Below, in pieces: positions 54,574 through 63,815 of a stretch of 64,000 nucleotides of DNA (position 1 is its first letter; every line of letters begins with the position of its first letter). The DNA is from Bacteroides sp. GTDB taxonomy: Bacteria; Bacteroidota; Bacteroidia; Bacteroidales; Bacteroidaceae. Both the position numbers and the translations under genes were made by a program. The stretch spans positions 62,001 through 126,000 of the forward strand of contig JALCME010000002.1 in NCBI GenBank assembly GCA_022648295.1, in the 5' to 3' direction. The notes beneath the pieces were generated by a model. That model saw only the letters and a program-made list of their open reading frames with translations. It did no database searches and was not told the DNA's origin.

Positions 54574-56868
54574 CTAAGGAATACAGCCTCTAATAACTAT
54601 CTGAAATAAGGAGCAGGGGATATCATCTACAGATTTTTCCAACTGTAAAATCAAGTTGTGCAATTTCACTGGTTCAACAAAAGAAATTTTTCTTATCGTC
54701 TGATAATTATCCTTTGTTTCATAAAGGATTTCCCTATTCTCATTCAAAAGCTTAAAGTTTTTAATGCAAAACGGCATTCTATTCTCCGGATGTCCCATCT
54801 GCACGGACTCCATAGGATGGTCAAAATCAGTATCAAAATATAAAATAACTTGATTTACAGTCTGTGGTTCATCCCACATAAACGTCAATTCAGGCTTCCA
54901 ATCATTTAGTGCTGCAACCCACGCATTTGGCTTCACGGTCGGACGGGTAAAGCCGTTTATCACATTCACACCATTGAAATCGGTTATCGCAGGAGTAATA
55001 TTCATTGCAATATTATGTCCGGCAGGTCTCCTCTCAGGGCACCAGAACTCAAAAGAGTCTATTCCCGAATTCTTAGGAGGATTCTGTTTCCCATAATTAT
55101 TTACAGCATGATTGAACTTGTTATAAACAGTCAATAAACCCGTATAGCGCCGTGTACTTGTTCTTATATAAATAAATTCATTCTTAAGAAAAGTAAAAAA
55201 GGCATATTCCTCATTAGGGACAGAAGCGCTAAAAGGAATCTTTAGCCGTTGCTTCCCGCATTGCAAAGTAAAAGTCAACTTTTCAGCTATGCAATCAGGC
55301 GTATAATTTTTCGGCTTCTCAGAATATCTCAAGTCCACCTCCAATACAGTTGATTTCAGAACATCCAATTCTATTTCAAGCTCATAATTGGCCAGTGGAA
55401 CCACCGGCAACATTTGGGCTACTGAGAAATCGAGCCTATACCATGCTCCATTAAATGGAATCTGTTCTAAACAAAGTACACTTGAAGCCTCAATATGGGC
55501 ATAAGTTGCAATATTATCGCACTGAGGGATAGTTACAAAAGGGATACTTTGCCCTTCCAAATTCAACATTTGGCGAAGTTCCTCTATTTCCTTTGTACCT
55601 AAAATATCTTTAGGCAATATTTTTTTTCTTATGCATTGGGCCGCTGCCATGCCTACAGCTTGTGCTCCAAACGCAGAAGTAGCCATAACCCGGGTAGAAC
55701 CATGAGCAACATGAGAAACACTGATATCACGTCCTGCAAAAAACAAATTCTTGATATCTTTACTAACATAACATCCATAAGGAATTTCGTAGATTCCTTT
55801 AGAATGATACTGCGTACAACCATTTTCTTCACTATAAACACCATCAGCCGGGTGTAAATCAATAGCCCAGCCCCCGTAAGCAACAGAGTCAGGATGGTGC
55901 CGTTGTTCAACAATATCTTGCTGCACTAAAGTATACAATCCTTCAAACCTCCGGCTTTCTCTTTTACCGGGAATCATTCCCACCCATTCCAGTGTTAAAT
56001 TTTCCACGTCTTGAAATTTACCGGAGTTTTTTATATAATCCCAAACCCCATACACAACACTCCAAAGTTCCCACTTTATATCTTCCGTATCATGAATTGT
56101 ATCTTTCCTTCCGCCATACTCCAACCACCAGAATTTGCAACCATGCTCTCCGGCATTTATATTTCCAAATCGTGGAATCTTTGCAATATCCTTCAATGCA
56201 TATGAAGGGGCTATATACTTTACAGGTTTACCTGTATCTTTACTATAAAAGTAAATAGAATGTCCCAGCAACTCTCCATACCGTAACACATCAGGAGCAA
56301 ACTTTTCTCCATATTCCGAACTACTCTCAGCACCCACCCGATAGCTAGCTCCTGATAAATACCCTAAAACACCGTCACCGGACGCATCACAAAACAGAGG
56401 AGAAGCAATCTCATACATCGTCTCATTTTGCGAACAAAAACCAAAGATCTTATCTATTCCATCCGCCAAGAATTTCTCTACATCATATACCACGGTATTC
56501 AGTAATAGTGTAATATTTTCTTCTTGCTTTATCTTATCAAGTAATATTGTATCAAAAATAACCGGATTTCCTGCCTTATTCTTATAAAGGTTCTCCACTA
56601 GAATCTCATCAATCACTCCTCCTTCTCTTGACCAACGATTATTATTCCCCATATGCGAAGTTGCACCTAAAACCCAAAGCCGTACTTCGCTTGAAGCGTT
56701 GCCTCCCAAGACAGGACGATCTTGTATAAGTATTACTTTTATACCCGCACGTGCTGCTGTAATAGCGGCACAGATTCCAGCCATACCTCCGCCTACAATA
56801 GCAAAATCACTCTTTAACACCGTTCTGTTCAACTCCCGTTTTTCTTTATCAAATTTCTTACTTAGCAT
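54574..56868 (-). CDS. Cytoplasmic FAD-dependent oxidoreductase with C-terminal beta domains
   Basis: 764 residues without a signal peptide. The Rossmann FAD motif GGGMAG is at about 26-31, and the second family block GGNASSEVRLWVLGATSHMGNN at about 56-77, as in the FAD-dependent-oxidoreductase Pfam family often found in PULs. The FAD-binding end is in FFAGRDISVSHVAHGSTRVMATSAFGAQAVGMAAA (about 385-420). The remaining 300 residues are beta-rich and include an F5/8-type-C-like region (about 650-764). Substrate is unknown; it could oxidise a sugar or a sugar derivative. It starts 6 bases after the symporter stop, so the two are surely one operon, and no other gene follows on that transcript. 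Confidence 0.8.
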   Translation of the reverse strand: MLSKKFDKEKRELNRTVLKSDFAIVGGGMAGICAAITAARAGIKVILIQDRPVLGGNASSEVRLWVLGATSHMGNNNRWSREGGVIDEILVENLYKNKAGNPVIFDTILLDKIKQEENITLLLNTVVYDVEKFLADGIDKIFGFCSQNETMYEIASPLFCDASGDGVLGYLSGASYRVGAESSSEYGEKFAPDVLRYGELLGHSIYFYSKDTGKPVKYIAPSYALKDIAKIPRFGNINAGEHGCKFWWLEYGGRKDTIHDTEDIKWELWSVVYGVWDYIKNSGKFQDVENLTLEWVGMIPGKRESRRFEGLYTLVQQDIVEQRHHPDSVAYGGWAIDLHPADGVYSEENGCTQYHSKGIYEIPYGCYVSKDIKNLFFAGRDISVSHVAHGSTRVMATSAFGAQAVGMAAAQCIRKKILPKDILGTKEIEELRQMLNLEGQSIPFVTIPQCDNIATYAHIEASSVLCLEQIPFNGAWYRLDFSVAQMLPVVPLANYELEIELDVLKSTVLEVDLRYSEKPKNYTPDCIAEKLTFTLQCGKQRLKIPFSASVPNEEYAFFTFLKNEFIYIRTSTRRYTGLLTVYNKFNHAVNNYGKQNPPKNSGIDSFEFWCPERRPAGHNIAMNITPAITDFNGVNVINGFTRPTVKPNAWVAALNDWKPELTFMWDEPQTVNQVILYFDTDFDHPMESVQMGHPENRMPFCIKNFKLLNENREILYETKDNYQTIRKISFVEPVKLHNLILQLEKSVDDIPCSLFQIVIRGCIP

Positions 56869-56874
56869 TATATA

Positions 56875-58527
56875 TCAGTCTTTTGATTTACTTTTTATGA
56901 AAAACCCCAATAGCATTAGTAATATTCCAACGATTAAGACAATCGTTTTCGCATATTCAGCTATAATTCCCAATGCCATAATCATAAATCCGGTAATAAT
57001 AATCCCAATACCGAGCACTTTTATAGCAAATTTATTATTAGCCCCACTTTCCGATGCATGAAGTTCACTATCAGAAAGCACTTCACACTTTGTATAATTC
57101 AAATACTCTTTCGACATTTTCCCGGTTACCTTATAGTATAATTCAAAAGCAGCAAGACAAAGAGCAGGGAACGTAACCCCCAAAATCATTTCATCAGCCC
57201 TGTTCAAAGAAAGCCCAAACAAAAATGGAGTAATAAATTTAAAGAAAGAGTTCACACATAAACTCAAGAGAGTAGTAATTACAACAGACTTTCCGGTTTG
57301 CCTTTTCGAAAACAAAGTCCAAATCATTGGCAAATAAAGAGGAACTCCGGTTAAAGCAGCCACACTTATGACTACATTCACAATTCCGCCCATCAACGGA
57401 ATTAAAAGAGCAACTATAATGGCCAGAATTCCAAAAATAATTGTAGATAAGCGCGCCACTCTTATCAAAACACGATTAGAGCATGTGGGACAAAGCCTTT
57501 TAAAGATGTCGTTTGTGAAAACTCCTGAAGATATATTCAGAGTGGAATTTAAGGAACTGGCTGTAGCAAAAATCATTCCTCCAAGCATCATTCCTAATAA
57601 ACCATGAGGGAGGACTTCCTTGCACATAAGCAAATATGCCCCTTCATTGTTAAGCCCTGACAAACCTGAATTAACCACCCGATAGATCATCGGAGGCAAC
57701 ATCCAAAGTACCGGGCTAAAAATATATAATGTACCAAACAGAAAGCCGACTTTTTTGGCATCGATACTACTTCCTACACTTGTATAACGTTGAACATACG
57801 CCCAATTTCCTCCCAAAAAAATCATATTATAAATACTAAAAGCAATAACAAACCCAATGGTATATTCCCCGTTCAACAGATTAAAGAAGGTATCGGGAGC
57901 GGAAGAGATAAATGTAGAGATGCTCCCAACGCGATCAAAAGCCAGAGGAAGAACAATCAAAACCGCGGCAGTCAGTACTATGAATTGCAAAACATCCGTA
58001 ACAACAACAGCCCATAATCCTCCTATTGAGACATATAGAACACAAATGCAACCCAACAATAAAATACAGGCATTCAAAGGCAGTCCCGTCGAAACTTCAA
58101 CAATTCGCGCAACCGGATACAAAAATGATCCTGTGGTAAATAATGAAATCAACAAAAAGAGAAAAGTGAATATTTTTTTAGTACGGACACCTAGTCGGGT
58201 AGAGATATATTCAGCAACAGTAAGTGTTCCAACCTTATGCCACTTAGGAGCAATAAGTGCCCCAACAGCAAAGCCGGCAAGAGCCATTGACCACTGAATC
58301 GTGACTGAAACCCAGCCTAAAGAATAGGCTATAGACCCCCAAACGACAAAAGTCCCTGCAGAAAAGAATCCCATAAAGAGTGATAATCCATTTATCTGCC
58401 ACGGAACAGCGCCTCCCGCCGCAAAAAAGGATTTCATATCTTTTCCACCAACCTTAGCAAACACAACCCCTGTTATAAAAATCAGGAGTATAAATATAAC
58501 TATAAAAATGAAATCAAGATAATGCAT
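56875..58527 (-). CDS. Sodium:solute symporter (SSS family)
   Basis: 550 residues with about 13-14 transmembrane helices. The N-terminal FFAAGGAVPWQINGLSLFMGFFSAGTF block and WGSIAYSLGW are typical of SSS transporters, which import sugars, amino acids or other solutes with Na+. The last hydrophobic segments follow a hydrophilic loop (VTGKMSKEYLNYTKCEVLSDS, about 465-490). Because it belongs to a unit with a LacI regulator and an oxidoreductase, the cargo is probably a sugar or sugar acid. Promoter-like box TATCTTTG and a palindromic LacI-type site lie just upstream. Confidence 0.9.
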   Translation of the reverse strand: MHYLDFIFIVIFILLIFITGVVFAKVGGKDMKSFFAAGGAVPWQINGLSLFMGFFSAGTFVVWGSIAYSLGWVSVTIQWSMALAGFAVGALIAPKWHKVGTLTVAEYISTRLGVRTKKIFTFLFLLISLFTTGSFLYPVARIVEVSTGLPLNACILLLGCICVLYVSIGGLWAVVVTDVLQFIVLTAAVLIVLPLAFDRVGSISTFISSAPDTFFNLLNGEYTIGFVIAFSIYNMIFLGGNWAYVQRYTSVGSSIDAKKVGFLFGTLYIFSPVLWMLPPMIYRVVNSGLSGLNNEGAYLLMCKEVLPHGLLGMMLGGMIFATASSLNSTLNISSGVFTNDIFKRLCPTCSNRVLIRVARLSTIIFGILAIIVALLIPLMGGIVNVVISVAALTGVPLYLPMIWTLFSKRQTGKSVVITTLLSLCVNSFFKFITPFLFGLSLNRADEMILGVTFPALCLAAFELYYKVTGKMSKEYLNYTKCEVLSDSELHASESGANNKFAIKVLGIGIIITGFMIMALGIIAEYAKTIVLIVGILLMLLGFFIKSKSKD

Positions 58528-58552
58528 TTGGATATGAATATGGTTAACGGGA

Positions 58553-58560
58553 CAAAGATA
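58553..58560 (-). promoter_or_regulatory. Candidate -7 element of the symporter/oxidoreductase operon
   Basis: TATCTTTG on the minus strand matches TAnnTTTG, 26 bases before the symporter start. It implies that the two-gene operon is transcribed separately from lacI. Confidence 0.45.
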
Positions 58561-58603
58561 GAACCCACATGCCTTTTATAATCTTCTAAAATAGTATTTC
58601 TAC

Positions 58604-58615
58604 GGAAACGTTTAC
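58604..58615. promoter_or_regulatory. Candidate LacI-family operator
   Basis: GGAAACGTTTAC has the perfect 8-bp palindromic core AAACGTTT around a central CG, the form typical of LacI/GalR operators. It lies between the 3' end of the lacI-type gene and the symporter start, about 45 bases upstream of the candidate -7 box. Confidence 0.5.
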
Positions 58616-58650
58616 ATTAGAAGATTTCATATCCAACGGATCTTTAGAAT

Positions 58651-59673
58651 TTAATGTTTCTTCTTCAGGGGAAGGGACGAACTGCGAATGTTTAGCTTCG
58701 CATCAAGTGTTATGGTTTCAACTGGAATTGCATAATTCCTCATTTGGTTCAGGAGTGTCCTTGCTGCAATACGCCCCATCTCAAAGGTTGGCTGAGAAAC
58801 GCTGGTCAACCCCAGGATTTTTCCGATAGGTGATTCGGAAAAACCAACGACTGCAATGTCCTCGGGAATACTGAATCCTCTTCTTTTTAACTCTAGCACA
58901 CAGCCTGTTGCAATAGGATCATTTACAGCAAAAATAGCATCCGGCTTTTCTTTCAAACTTAACAAATAGTCCACGCCAATTTTGGCTCTGTCCTGTTGTA
59001 CTCCAACATACATAATCAAACTCTCCTGTACCGGAACATGATATGTTTGCAAAGCGTCCAGATAGCCATGTAACCGTTCTTTGGTAATTGAAAGATGCTC
59101 ATTGCCAGCCAGATGAGCAATTCTTTTATATCCACATTTTATCAAATGCTCCACCGCTTTAAAGGCCCACTTCCTATCATCAATAATAACCTGATTTGCA
59201 TGTAGCTGAGGAAAGACCCTATTCACAAACACAATCGGCATTTGTTCTTCTATGAGGCGTTCATATAAGTCTATATTCTTCGATTCTTTAGTAACCGAAA
59301 CAATCAAGCCCTCAACCATACTCGCCTCCAGCATTTCTATATTTTTACGTTCTAAATCAGACGATTCATTAGATTGACAAATAAGCACCTGGTAGCCTTC
59401 TTCGTTAACTACTTCCTGAATGCCAATTATAATTTCCGGAAAGAAGAAAGTGATAAACTCAGGCACAACAACACCAATCATATTATTCCTTCTTTTCAAA
59501 AGATTACGCGCTTGAACATTCGGTTTATAGTGCAACGCTTTAGCCACAGAAAGGACTCTCTCCCGTGTATCCGGATGAATTTCAGGACTGCCATTTAAAG
59601 CTCTTGAAACAGTTGCAATGGAAATTCCTAAAGACTTTGCAATATCCTTGATAGTTACTTTTGAAGAAGACAT
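58651..59673 (-). CDS. LacI/GalR-family transcriptional regulator
   Basis: The ATG at 59673 is chosen over the one at 59715: it is the family's usual start just before the helix-turn-helix (VTIKDIAKSLGISIATVSRALNGS, residues 6-29), and a -7-like box overlaps the upstream ATG. The 340-residue product has the DNA-binding head (about 1-60) and a sugar-binding-protein-like effector domain (about 62-335). LacI regulators act on operons next to them, here the downstream symporter/oxidoreductase pair and perhaps the divergent DUF4886 gene. The effector sugar is unknown. Confidence 0.9.
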   Translation of the reverse strand: MSSSKVTIKDIAKSLGISIATVSRALNGSPEIHPDTRERVLSVAKALHYKPNVQARNLLKRRNNMIGVVVPEFITFFFPEIIIGIQEVVNEEGYQVLICQSNESSDLERKNIEMLEASMVEGLIVSVTKESKNIDLYERLIEEQMPIVFVNRVFPQLHANQVIIDDRKWAFKAVEHLIKCGYKRIAHLAGNEHLSITKERLHGYLDALQTYHVPVQESLIMYVGVQQDRAKIGVDYLLSLKEKPDAIFAVNDPIATGCVLELKRRGFSIPEDIAVVGFSESPIGKILGLTSVSQPTFEMGRIAARTLLNQMRNYAIPVETITLDAKLNIRSSSLPLKKKH

Positions 59674-59714
59674 TTCAGATTTAGCTATGTTACACAATCT
59701 ATTAACGCATAACA

Positions 59715-59722
59715 CAAAGATA
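59715..59722 (-). promoter_or_regulatory. Candidate -7 element of the lacI-type gene
   Basis: TATCTTTG on the minus strand matches TAnnTTTG, 42 bases before the chosen start codon. Confidence 0.4.
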
Positions 59723-59799
59723 CATCAATTCTAAAATCTATCGGATATAATACAAGAAAACATTTATTCGCCTGAATATGAAAAAAGATATAAAAATCA

Positions 59800-59829
59800 T
59801 TTGCTTTCCAATATCTTTCTATACTTTTG
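59800..59829 (+). promoter_or_regulatory. Two-part promoter of the DUF4886 gene
   Basis: TTTG (59800-59803) and TACTTTTG (59822-59829) match the -33 and -7 boxes of Bacteroides housekeeping promoters with an 18-base spacer, close to the normal spacing. It predicts a 5' leader of about 115 nt before the ATG at 59953 and argues against the longer frame that opens at 59827. Confidence 0.6.
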
Positions 59830-59952
59830 CCCCAAAATATAGCGATACTATTTATTTCTTCAAGTTTGTTTCTTTCTCTAAGAAGGACAAACCTTACCAA
59901 TGCCGCTTCAAGAAAAGTTATTTATTCTACTTACGTTAACTCGCATACTATT

Positions 59953-60795
59953 ATGTTTAAAAAGAATCTACTACTAACCGTTTTTTTATTTATCGTAATT
60001 TCAATTCATGCATCTGACAATGATACGATACGTGTCTTAACCATCGGAAACAGTTTTTCCGAAGATGCTGTAGAAAACAACCTTTATGACCTTGGAAAAA
60101 CAGATAATATAGTTTTCATCATTGGGAATATGTTCATTGGAGGTTGCTCACTTGAAAAACATTGGAATAATGCAACGAATAACAATGCCGTATACTCCTA
60201 TCGAAAAATAAATGCAAAAGGTATCAAGACGGTAACCGCCAATGAAAAGTTATCCGAAGCCATTGCTGACGAAAAATGGGATTACATTAGTTTACAGCAA
60301 AACAGTGGAAATTCCGGAATCATAGAAAGCTACTTTCCCTATTTATCAAACCTACTATCTTACGTAAAAGCACACGCTACAAATCCTAAGGTTAAATATG
60401 TATTCCACGAAACATGGGCATACCAATCAAATTCTACGCATAAAGATTTCGGGAAATATGATAAAAGCCAAACCGTAATGTATAAGGCAATCATAAAATC
60501 AGTAAAACAAGCCACCAAAAAAGTAGGGATACACATTATCATACCGTCCGGAACAGCAATTCAAAACGGCAGAAACAGCTCCATTGGTGACCATTTCTGC
60601 CGGGATACTTATCATTTAAGTCTCGGACTGGGGCGTTATACAGCCGCCTGTACATGGTTTGAGCGTTTATCGGGAAAATCGGTTATAGGAAACCAATTTA
60701 TTCCTTCGAATGTTAGTGCCGAACAGGCAAAGATAGCCCAAAAGGCTGCACATTATGCCATTAAACGTCCCTATAAAATAACTCCGATATTTTAA
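59953..60795 (+). CDS. Secreted DUF4886 SGNH-like protein
   Basis: 280 residues from the ATG at 59953, which begins a good signal peptide (MFKKNLLLTVFLFIVISIHA). The SGNH-like block TIGNSFSEDAV gives Ser34 as nucleophile and DTYH (Asp218, His221) as the Asp-His pair. DUF4886 proteins are common near carbohydrate loci in Bacteroides and are presumed esterases; none is known to me to have a fixed substrate. It is divergent from the lacI-type gene and convergent with the acyl-CoA ligase gene, leaving only 4 bases between stops. Confidence 0.8.
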   Translation: MFKKNLLLTVFLFIVISIHASDNDTIRVLTIGNSFSEDAVENNLYDLGKTDNIVFIIGNMFIGGCSLEKHWNNATNNNAVYSYRKINAKGIKTVTANEKLSEAIADEKWDYISLQQNSGNSGIIESYFPYLSNLLSYVKAHATNPKVKYVFHETWAYQSNSTHKDFGKYDKSQTVMYKAIIKSVKQATKKVGIHIIIPSGTAIQNGRNSSIGDHFCRDTYHLSLGLGRYTAACTWFERLSGKSVIGNQFIPSNVSAEQAKIAQKAAHYAIKRPYKITPIF

Positions 60796-60799
60796 AGCT

Positions 60800-62605
60800 T
60801 TATTCTTTATACATCTTATCTATAAGTTCCTTATAGTTCTGCGCCACTACTGCACGCTTCAGCTTCAGCGTATTGGTGAGTTCACCCCGCTCCATGCTGA
60901 AAGGTTCGGGCAATAAAGTAAAGCGCTTTACCTGCTCGTAGTGTGCAAACTGTTGCTGCAGGGTATCAATGCGCGCCAGAAACAAGCCTTGTACCTTAGG
61001 ATGCTGCAAGAGTTCCGTCATATCCTTATACTCAATGCCTTTTTCCTTGGCATAGTCCTCAACATAGTTATAGACCGGTACTATAAGTGCAGAAACGAAC
61101 TTACGCTGGTCGGCTATAATCGCTATCTGGTCGATATAACGGTCTATGCCCAACTTCGTTTCCAAAGCTTGCGGACAAATATACTTCCCATTGGAAGTTT
61201 TAAATAAATCCTTGATGCGTTCGGTGAGATAAAGATGTTCGCCCTTTAAATAGCCGGCATCACCCGTATGGAACCATCCTTCTTTATCAATAGCTTGGGC
61301 CGTGGCCTCCGCCTTCTTATAATAACCTCTGGTGATGGTCTTACCACGCAAAAGGATCTCATTATCATTTCCGATCTTTACTTCCAAACCTGGCATTATC
61401 GCACCAACCGAACCTATCTGGAAGTTCTGACTCGGGAAACACGAAACGGTAGCGGTGGATTCGGTCAAACCATACCCAACAATCATGTTGATACCCACGG
61501 AATGGACAAACTCACAGATTTCATCGGACACAGCTGCACCGGCGGTAGGAAAGAAGTTCCCGTTCTCTATACCAATCGTCTTCTTCAACAGGGCATATAC
61601 CGTCTTCTCATAGAACTTATACCTGACCTGATTCATCAAAGGAGGTTTTAGTCCCTTACGGACATAGTCCAGATTATGTATCTTACCCACCTTAATAGCA
61701 TCGAGCATCAATGCTTTCTTTAGTCCGCTTTCCTGGGCAATGCGCTCTTGCACCCCCGCATATACCTTTTCCCAGAAACGGGGGACACTGCACATCAGCG
61801 TAGGGCGGATTTCTTTAATGGTCATCTGAATATCCGCCGGACGGAGATTGATGCAAATCTGCACTCCCCTATGAAGACAAAGGAAACACCATGCTTTTTC
61901 AAAGACATGGGTCAGCGGAAGGAAATTAATAGACACATCGCGGTCTGTCATAAAAGGCAAACGGATATCATGAATACGGAAAGCTTCCAGGTAATTGGAA
62001 TGATGCAACATCACTCCTTTGGGCTCGCCGGTAGTACCGGAAGTATAAAGGATATTCGCCAAATCGTCCGCCGAAGCACGGGCGGTACGTTCTTCAACCA
62101 CCTCATTGTAAGGCAGCCCTTCTGCGGGCTTCATAAATTCATCAAAATAGACAGATGTAGTATCTCTGGAATCTTTCACCACACTCCGGTCGAATATAAT
62201 GAGCTTTTGCAGTGAGGGGCAAAGGCCGAACACACTGAAAGCGGCATCATACTGGAATTGCTCACCCACAAAGAGAAAGCGTATCTGCGCATCATTAATA
62301 ATATACTGCGCCTGAGCCGGCGAACTGGTGGCATAGAGTGGTATGGCGACAGCCCTATTGGCAAACGCACCGAAATCAGTATAAAAGCATTCGGGTTTAT
62401 TCTGTGAAAATATTCCTATATTCTCTTTTTCCCCCACTCCTAATGCAACGAGTGCATTTGCAACTTTCCGTACAGTCTGTGAAAATTGATTCCAAGTAAT
62501 GGGGATCCATTGGGCCTTTTCATAGTCCCTGTATTTCAAGGCTATTTTCTCGCCATACTTCTCTGCCTGGCGATGTACCATAACAGATAAATGATGATTA
62601 ATCAT
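60800..62605 (-). CDS. AMP-forming long-chain acyl-CoA synthetase
   Basis: 601 residues, cytoplasmic. The adenylate-forming signature YTSGTTGEPKG is at about 188-198, and the C-terminal hinge and lid motifs are in GWFHTGDAGYL and LTERIKDLFKTSNGKYICP (about 440-475). The N-terminal blocks are typical of the FadD15-type branch common in Bacteroidetes. It converts a fatty acid, ATP and CoA into acyl-CoA, AMP and pyrophosphate, for lipid synthesis or fatty-acid salvage. It is a single gene, divergent from the M20 gene. A TACCTTTG -7-like box lies about 30 bases upstream. Confidence 0.9.
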   Translation of the reverse strand: MINHHLSVMVHRQAEKYGEKIALKYRDYEKAQWIPITWNQFSQTVRKVANALVALGVGEKENIGIFSQNKPECFYTDFGAFANRAVAIPLYATSSPAQAQYIINDAQIRFLFVGEQFQYDAAFSVFGLCPSLQKLIIFDRSVVKDSRDTTSVYFDEFMKPAEGLPYNEVVEERTARASADDLANILYTSGTTGEPKGVMLHHSNYLEAFRIHDIRLPFMTDRDVSINFLPLTHVFEKAWCFLCLHRGVQICINLRPADIQMTIKEIRPTLMCSVPRFWEKVYAGVQERIAQESGLKKALMLDAIKVGKIHNLDYVRKGLKPPLMNQVRYKFYEKTVYALLKKTIGIENGNFFPTAGAAVSDEICEFVHSVGINMIVGYGLTESTATVSCFPSQNFQIGSVGAIMPGLEVKIGNDNEILLRGKTITRGYYKKAEATAQAIDKEGWFHTGDAGYLKGEHLYLTERIKDLFKTSNGKYICPQALETKLGIDRYIDQIAIIADQRKFVSALIVPVYNYVEDYAKEKGIEYKDMTELLQHPKVQGLFLARIDTLQQQFAHYEQVKRFTLLPEPFSMERGELTNTLKLKRAVVAQNYKELIDKMYKE

Positions 62606-62631
62606 ATCTTTTATTGATTAGTAATATGGTA

Positions 62632-62639
62632 CAAAGGTA
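62632..62639 (-). promoter_or_regulatory. Candidate -7 element of the acyl-CoA synthetase gene
   Basis: TACCTTTG on the minus strand matches TAnnTTTG, 27 bases before the start codon. Confidence 0.45.
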
Positions 62640-62681
62640 TTAGTTTTATCTGAAACTATCGCCTTTTTCAATAATTATCAC

Positions 62682-62689
62682 TAAGTTTG
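62682..62689 (+). promoter_or_regulatory. Candidate -7 element of the M20 hydrolase gene
   Basis: TAAGTTTG matches TAnnTTTG and lies 29 bases before the ATG at 62718; a T-run near 62663 is a weak -33 candidate. Confidence 0.4.
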
Positions 62690-62717
62690 CAAGGTTATAA
62701 TCTATTTGAAGAAAGAG

Positions 62718-63785
62718 ATGAAATACGATATAAAGGCTATGGCTTTTGAGGCTACGGAAGTTCTCAAAGTACTAATATCCATACCCTCTCAAAGCAAAGA
62801 AGAAGAAAAGGCGGCGGATTATCTGCAAAATTATATTGAAATGCAAGGAGTGGAGACTGGAAGGAAAGGCAACAACGTTTGGTGCCTTAGTCCGATGTTC
62901 GACCTGCACAAACCCACTCTATTACTCAACTCCCATATTGATACGGTGAAACCGGTAAACGGATGGAGAAAGAATCCCTTTAGCCCGCAAGAGGAAAATG
63001 GAAAGCTATATGGGTTGGGGAGTAATGACGCCGGAGCAAGTGTTGTCAGTCTGCTACAGGTTTTCTTCCAACTCTGCCGCACCACCCAAGCCTACAACAT
63101 AATCTATCTGGCTTCCTGCGAAGAAGAAATTTCAGGGAAAGGAGGCATTGAAAGCGTTTTGCCGGAACTCCCCCCCATAAACTTCGCCCTTGTTGGCGAA
63201 CCGACCGAGATGCAACCTGCCATTGCAGAGAAAGGGTTGATGGTGCTGGATGTAACCGCTTACGGGAAATCGGGTCACGCCGCACGCAATGAAGGAGACA
63301 ACGCCATCTACAAGGTGCTGGATGACATTGCATGGTTTAAGAATCATCGTTTTGAAAAAGAGTCCTCTTTACTGGGACCGGTAAAGATGAGTGTAACGCA
63401 AATCAACGCAGGCACGCAGCACAACGTCATACCGGACCGTTGTACTTTTGTGGTTGACATTCGCAGTAACGAATGTTATAGCAACCAGGAGCTTTACGCC
63501 GAGATACAAAAGCAAATTACCTGTGAGGCCAAAGCCCGCTCTTTCCGTCTTAGTTCCTCACACGTAGATCCGAACCACCCTATCGTAAAAAGAGCAACGG
63601 CTATGGGACGCGTGCCTTTTGGCTCTCCCACCTTATCCGATCAGTCACTGATGTCCTTTCCTTCGTTAAAGATGGGACCGGGAAAGAGTAGCCGCTCACA
63701 TACGGCAGATGAATTCATAGCTCTTCAAGAGATAGAGGAAGCTATCGGGATTTACCTCGATTTGTTAGATAGTACACAAATCTAA
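62718..63785 (+). CDS. argE: M20-family metallo-hydrolase, acetylornithine/succinyl-citrulline deacylase-like
   Basis: 355 residues from the ATG at 62718 (a TTG 12 bases upstream is also in frame). Di-zinc M20 motifs are clear: His73 and Asp75 in NSHIDTV, Asp104 in GLGSNDAGAS, Glu135-Glu137 in SCEEEISG, a Glu in VGEPTEMQ near 160 and a C-terminal His in SRSHTADEF. The dimerisation domain is inserted at about 170-280. Length and motifs fit ArgE-type enzymes of arginine synthesis; Bacteroides uses N-succinylated intermediates, so a desuccinylase role is possible. No other arginine gene is in the window, so the pathway assignment rests on family likeness. Confidence 0.8.
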   Translation: MKYDIKAMAFEATEVLKVLISIPSQSKEEEKAADYLQNYIEMQGVETGRKGNNVWCLSPMFDLHKPTLLLNSHIDTVKPVNGWRKNPFSPQEENGKLYGLGSNDAGASVVSLLQVFFQLCRTTQAYNIIYLASCEEEISGKGGIESVLPELPPINFALVGEPTEMQPAIAEKGLMVLDVTAYGKSGHAARNEGDNAIYKVLDDIAWFKNHRFEKESSLLGPVKMSVTQINAGTQHNVIPDRCTFVVDIRSNECYSNQELYAEIQKQITCEAKARSFRLSSSHVDPNHPIVKRATAMGRVPFGSPTLSDQSLMSFPSLKMGPGKSSRSHTADEFIALQEIEEAIGIYLDLLDSTQI

Positions 63786-63815
63786 AACATCCTCTTCTCC
63801 AACTAATGCACTGTG

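Noticed and set aside
60796..60799. Possible terminator between the convergent DUF4886 and acyl-CoA ligase genes
   Set aside because: The gap is only 4 bases and no stem-loop with a T-tract is evident in the flanking coding ends.
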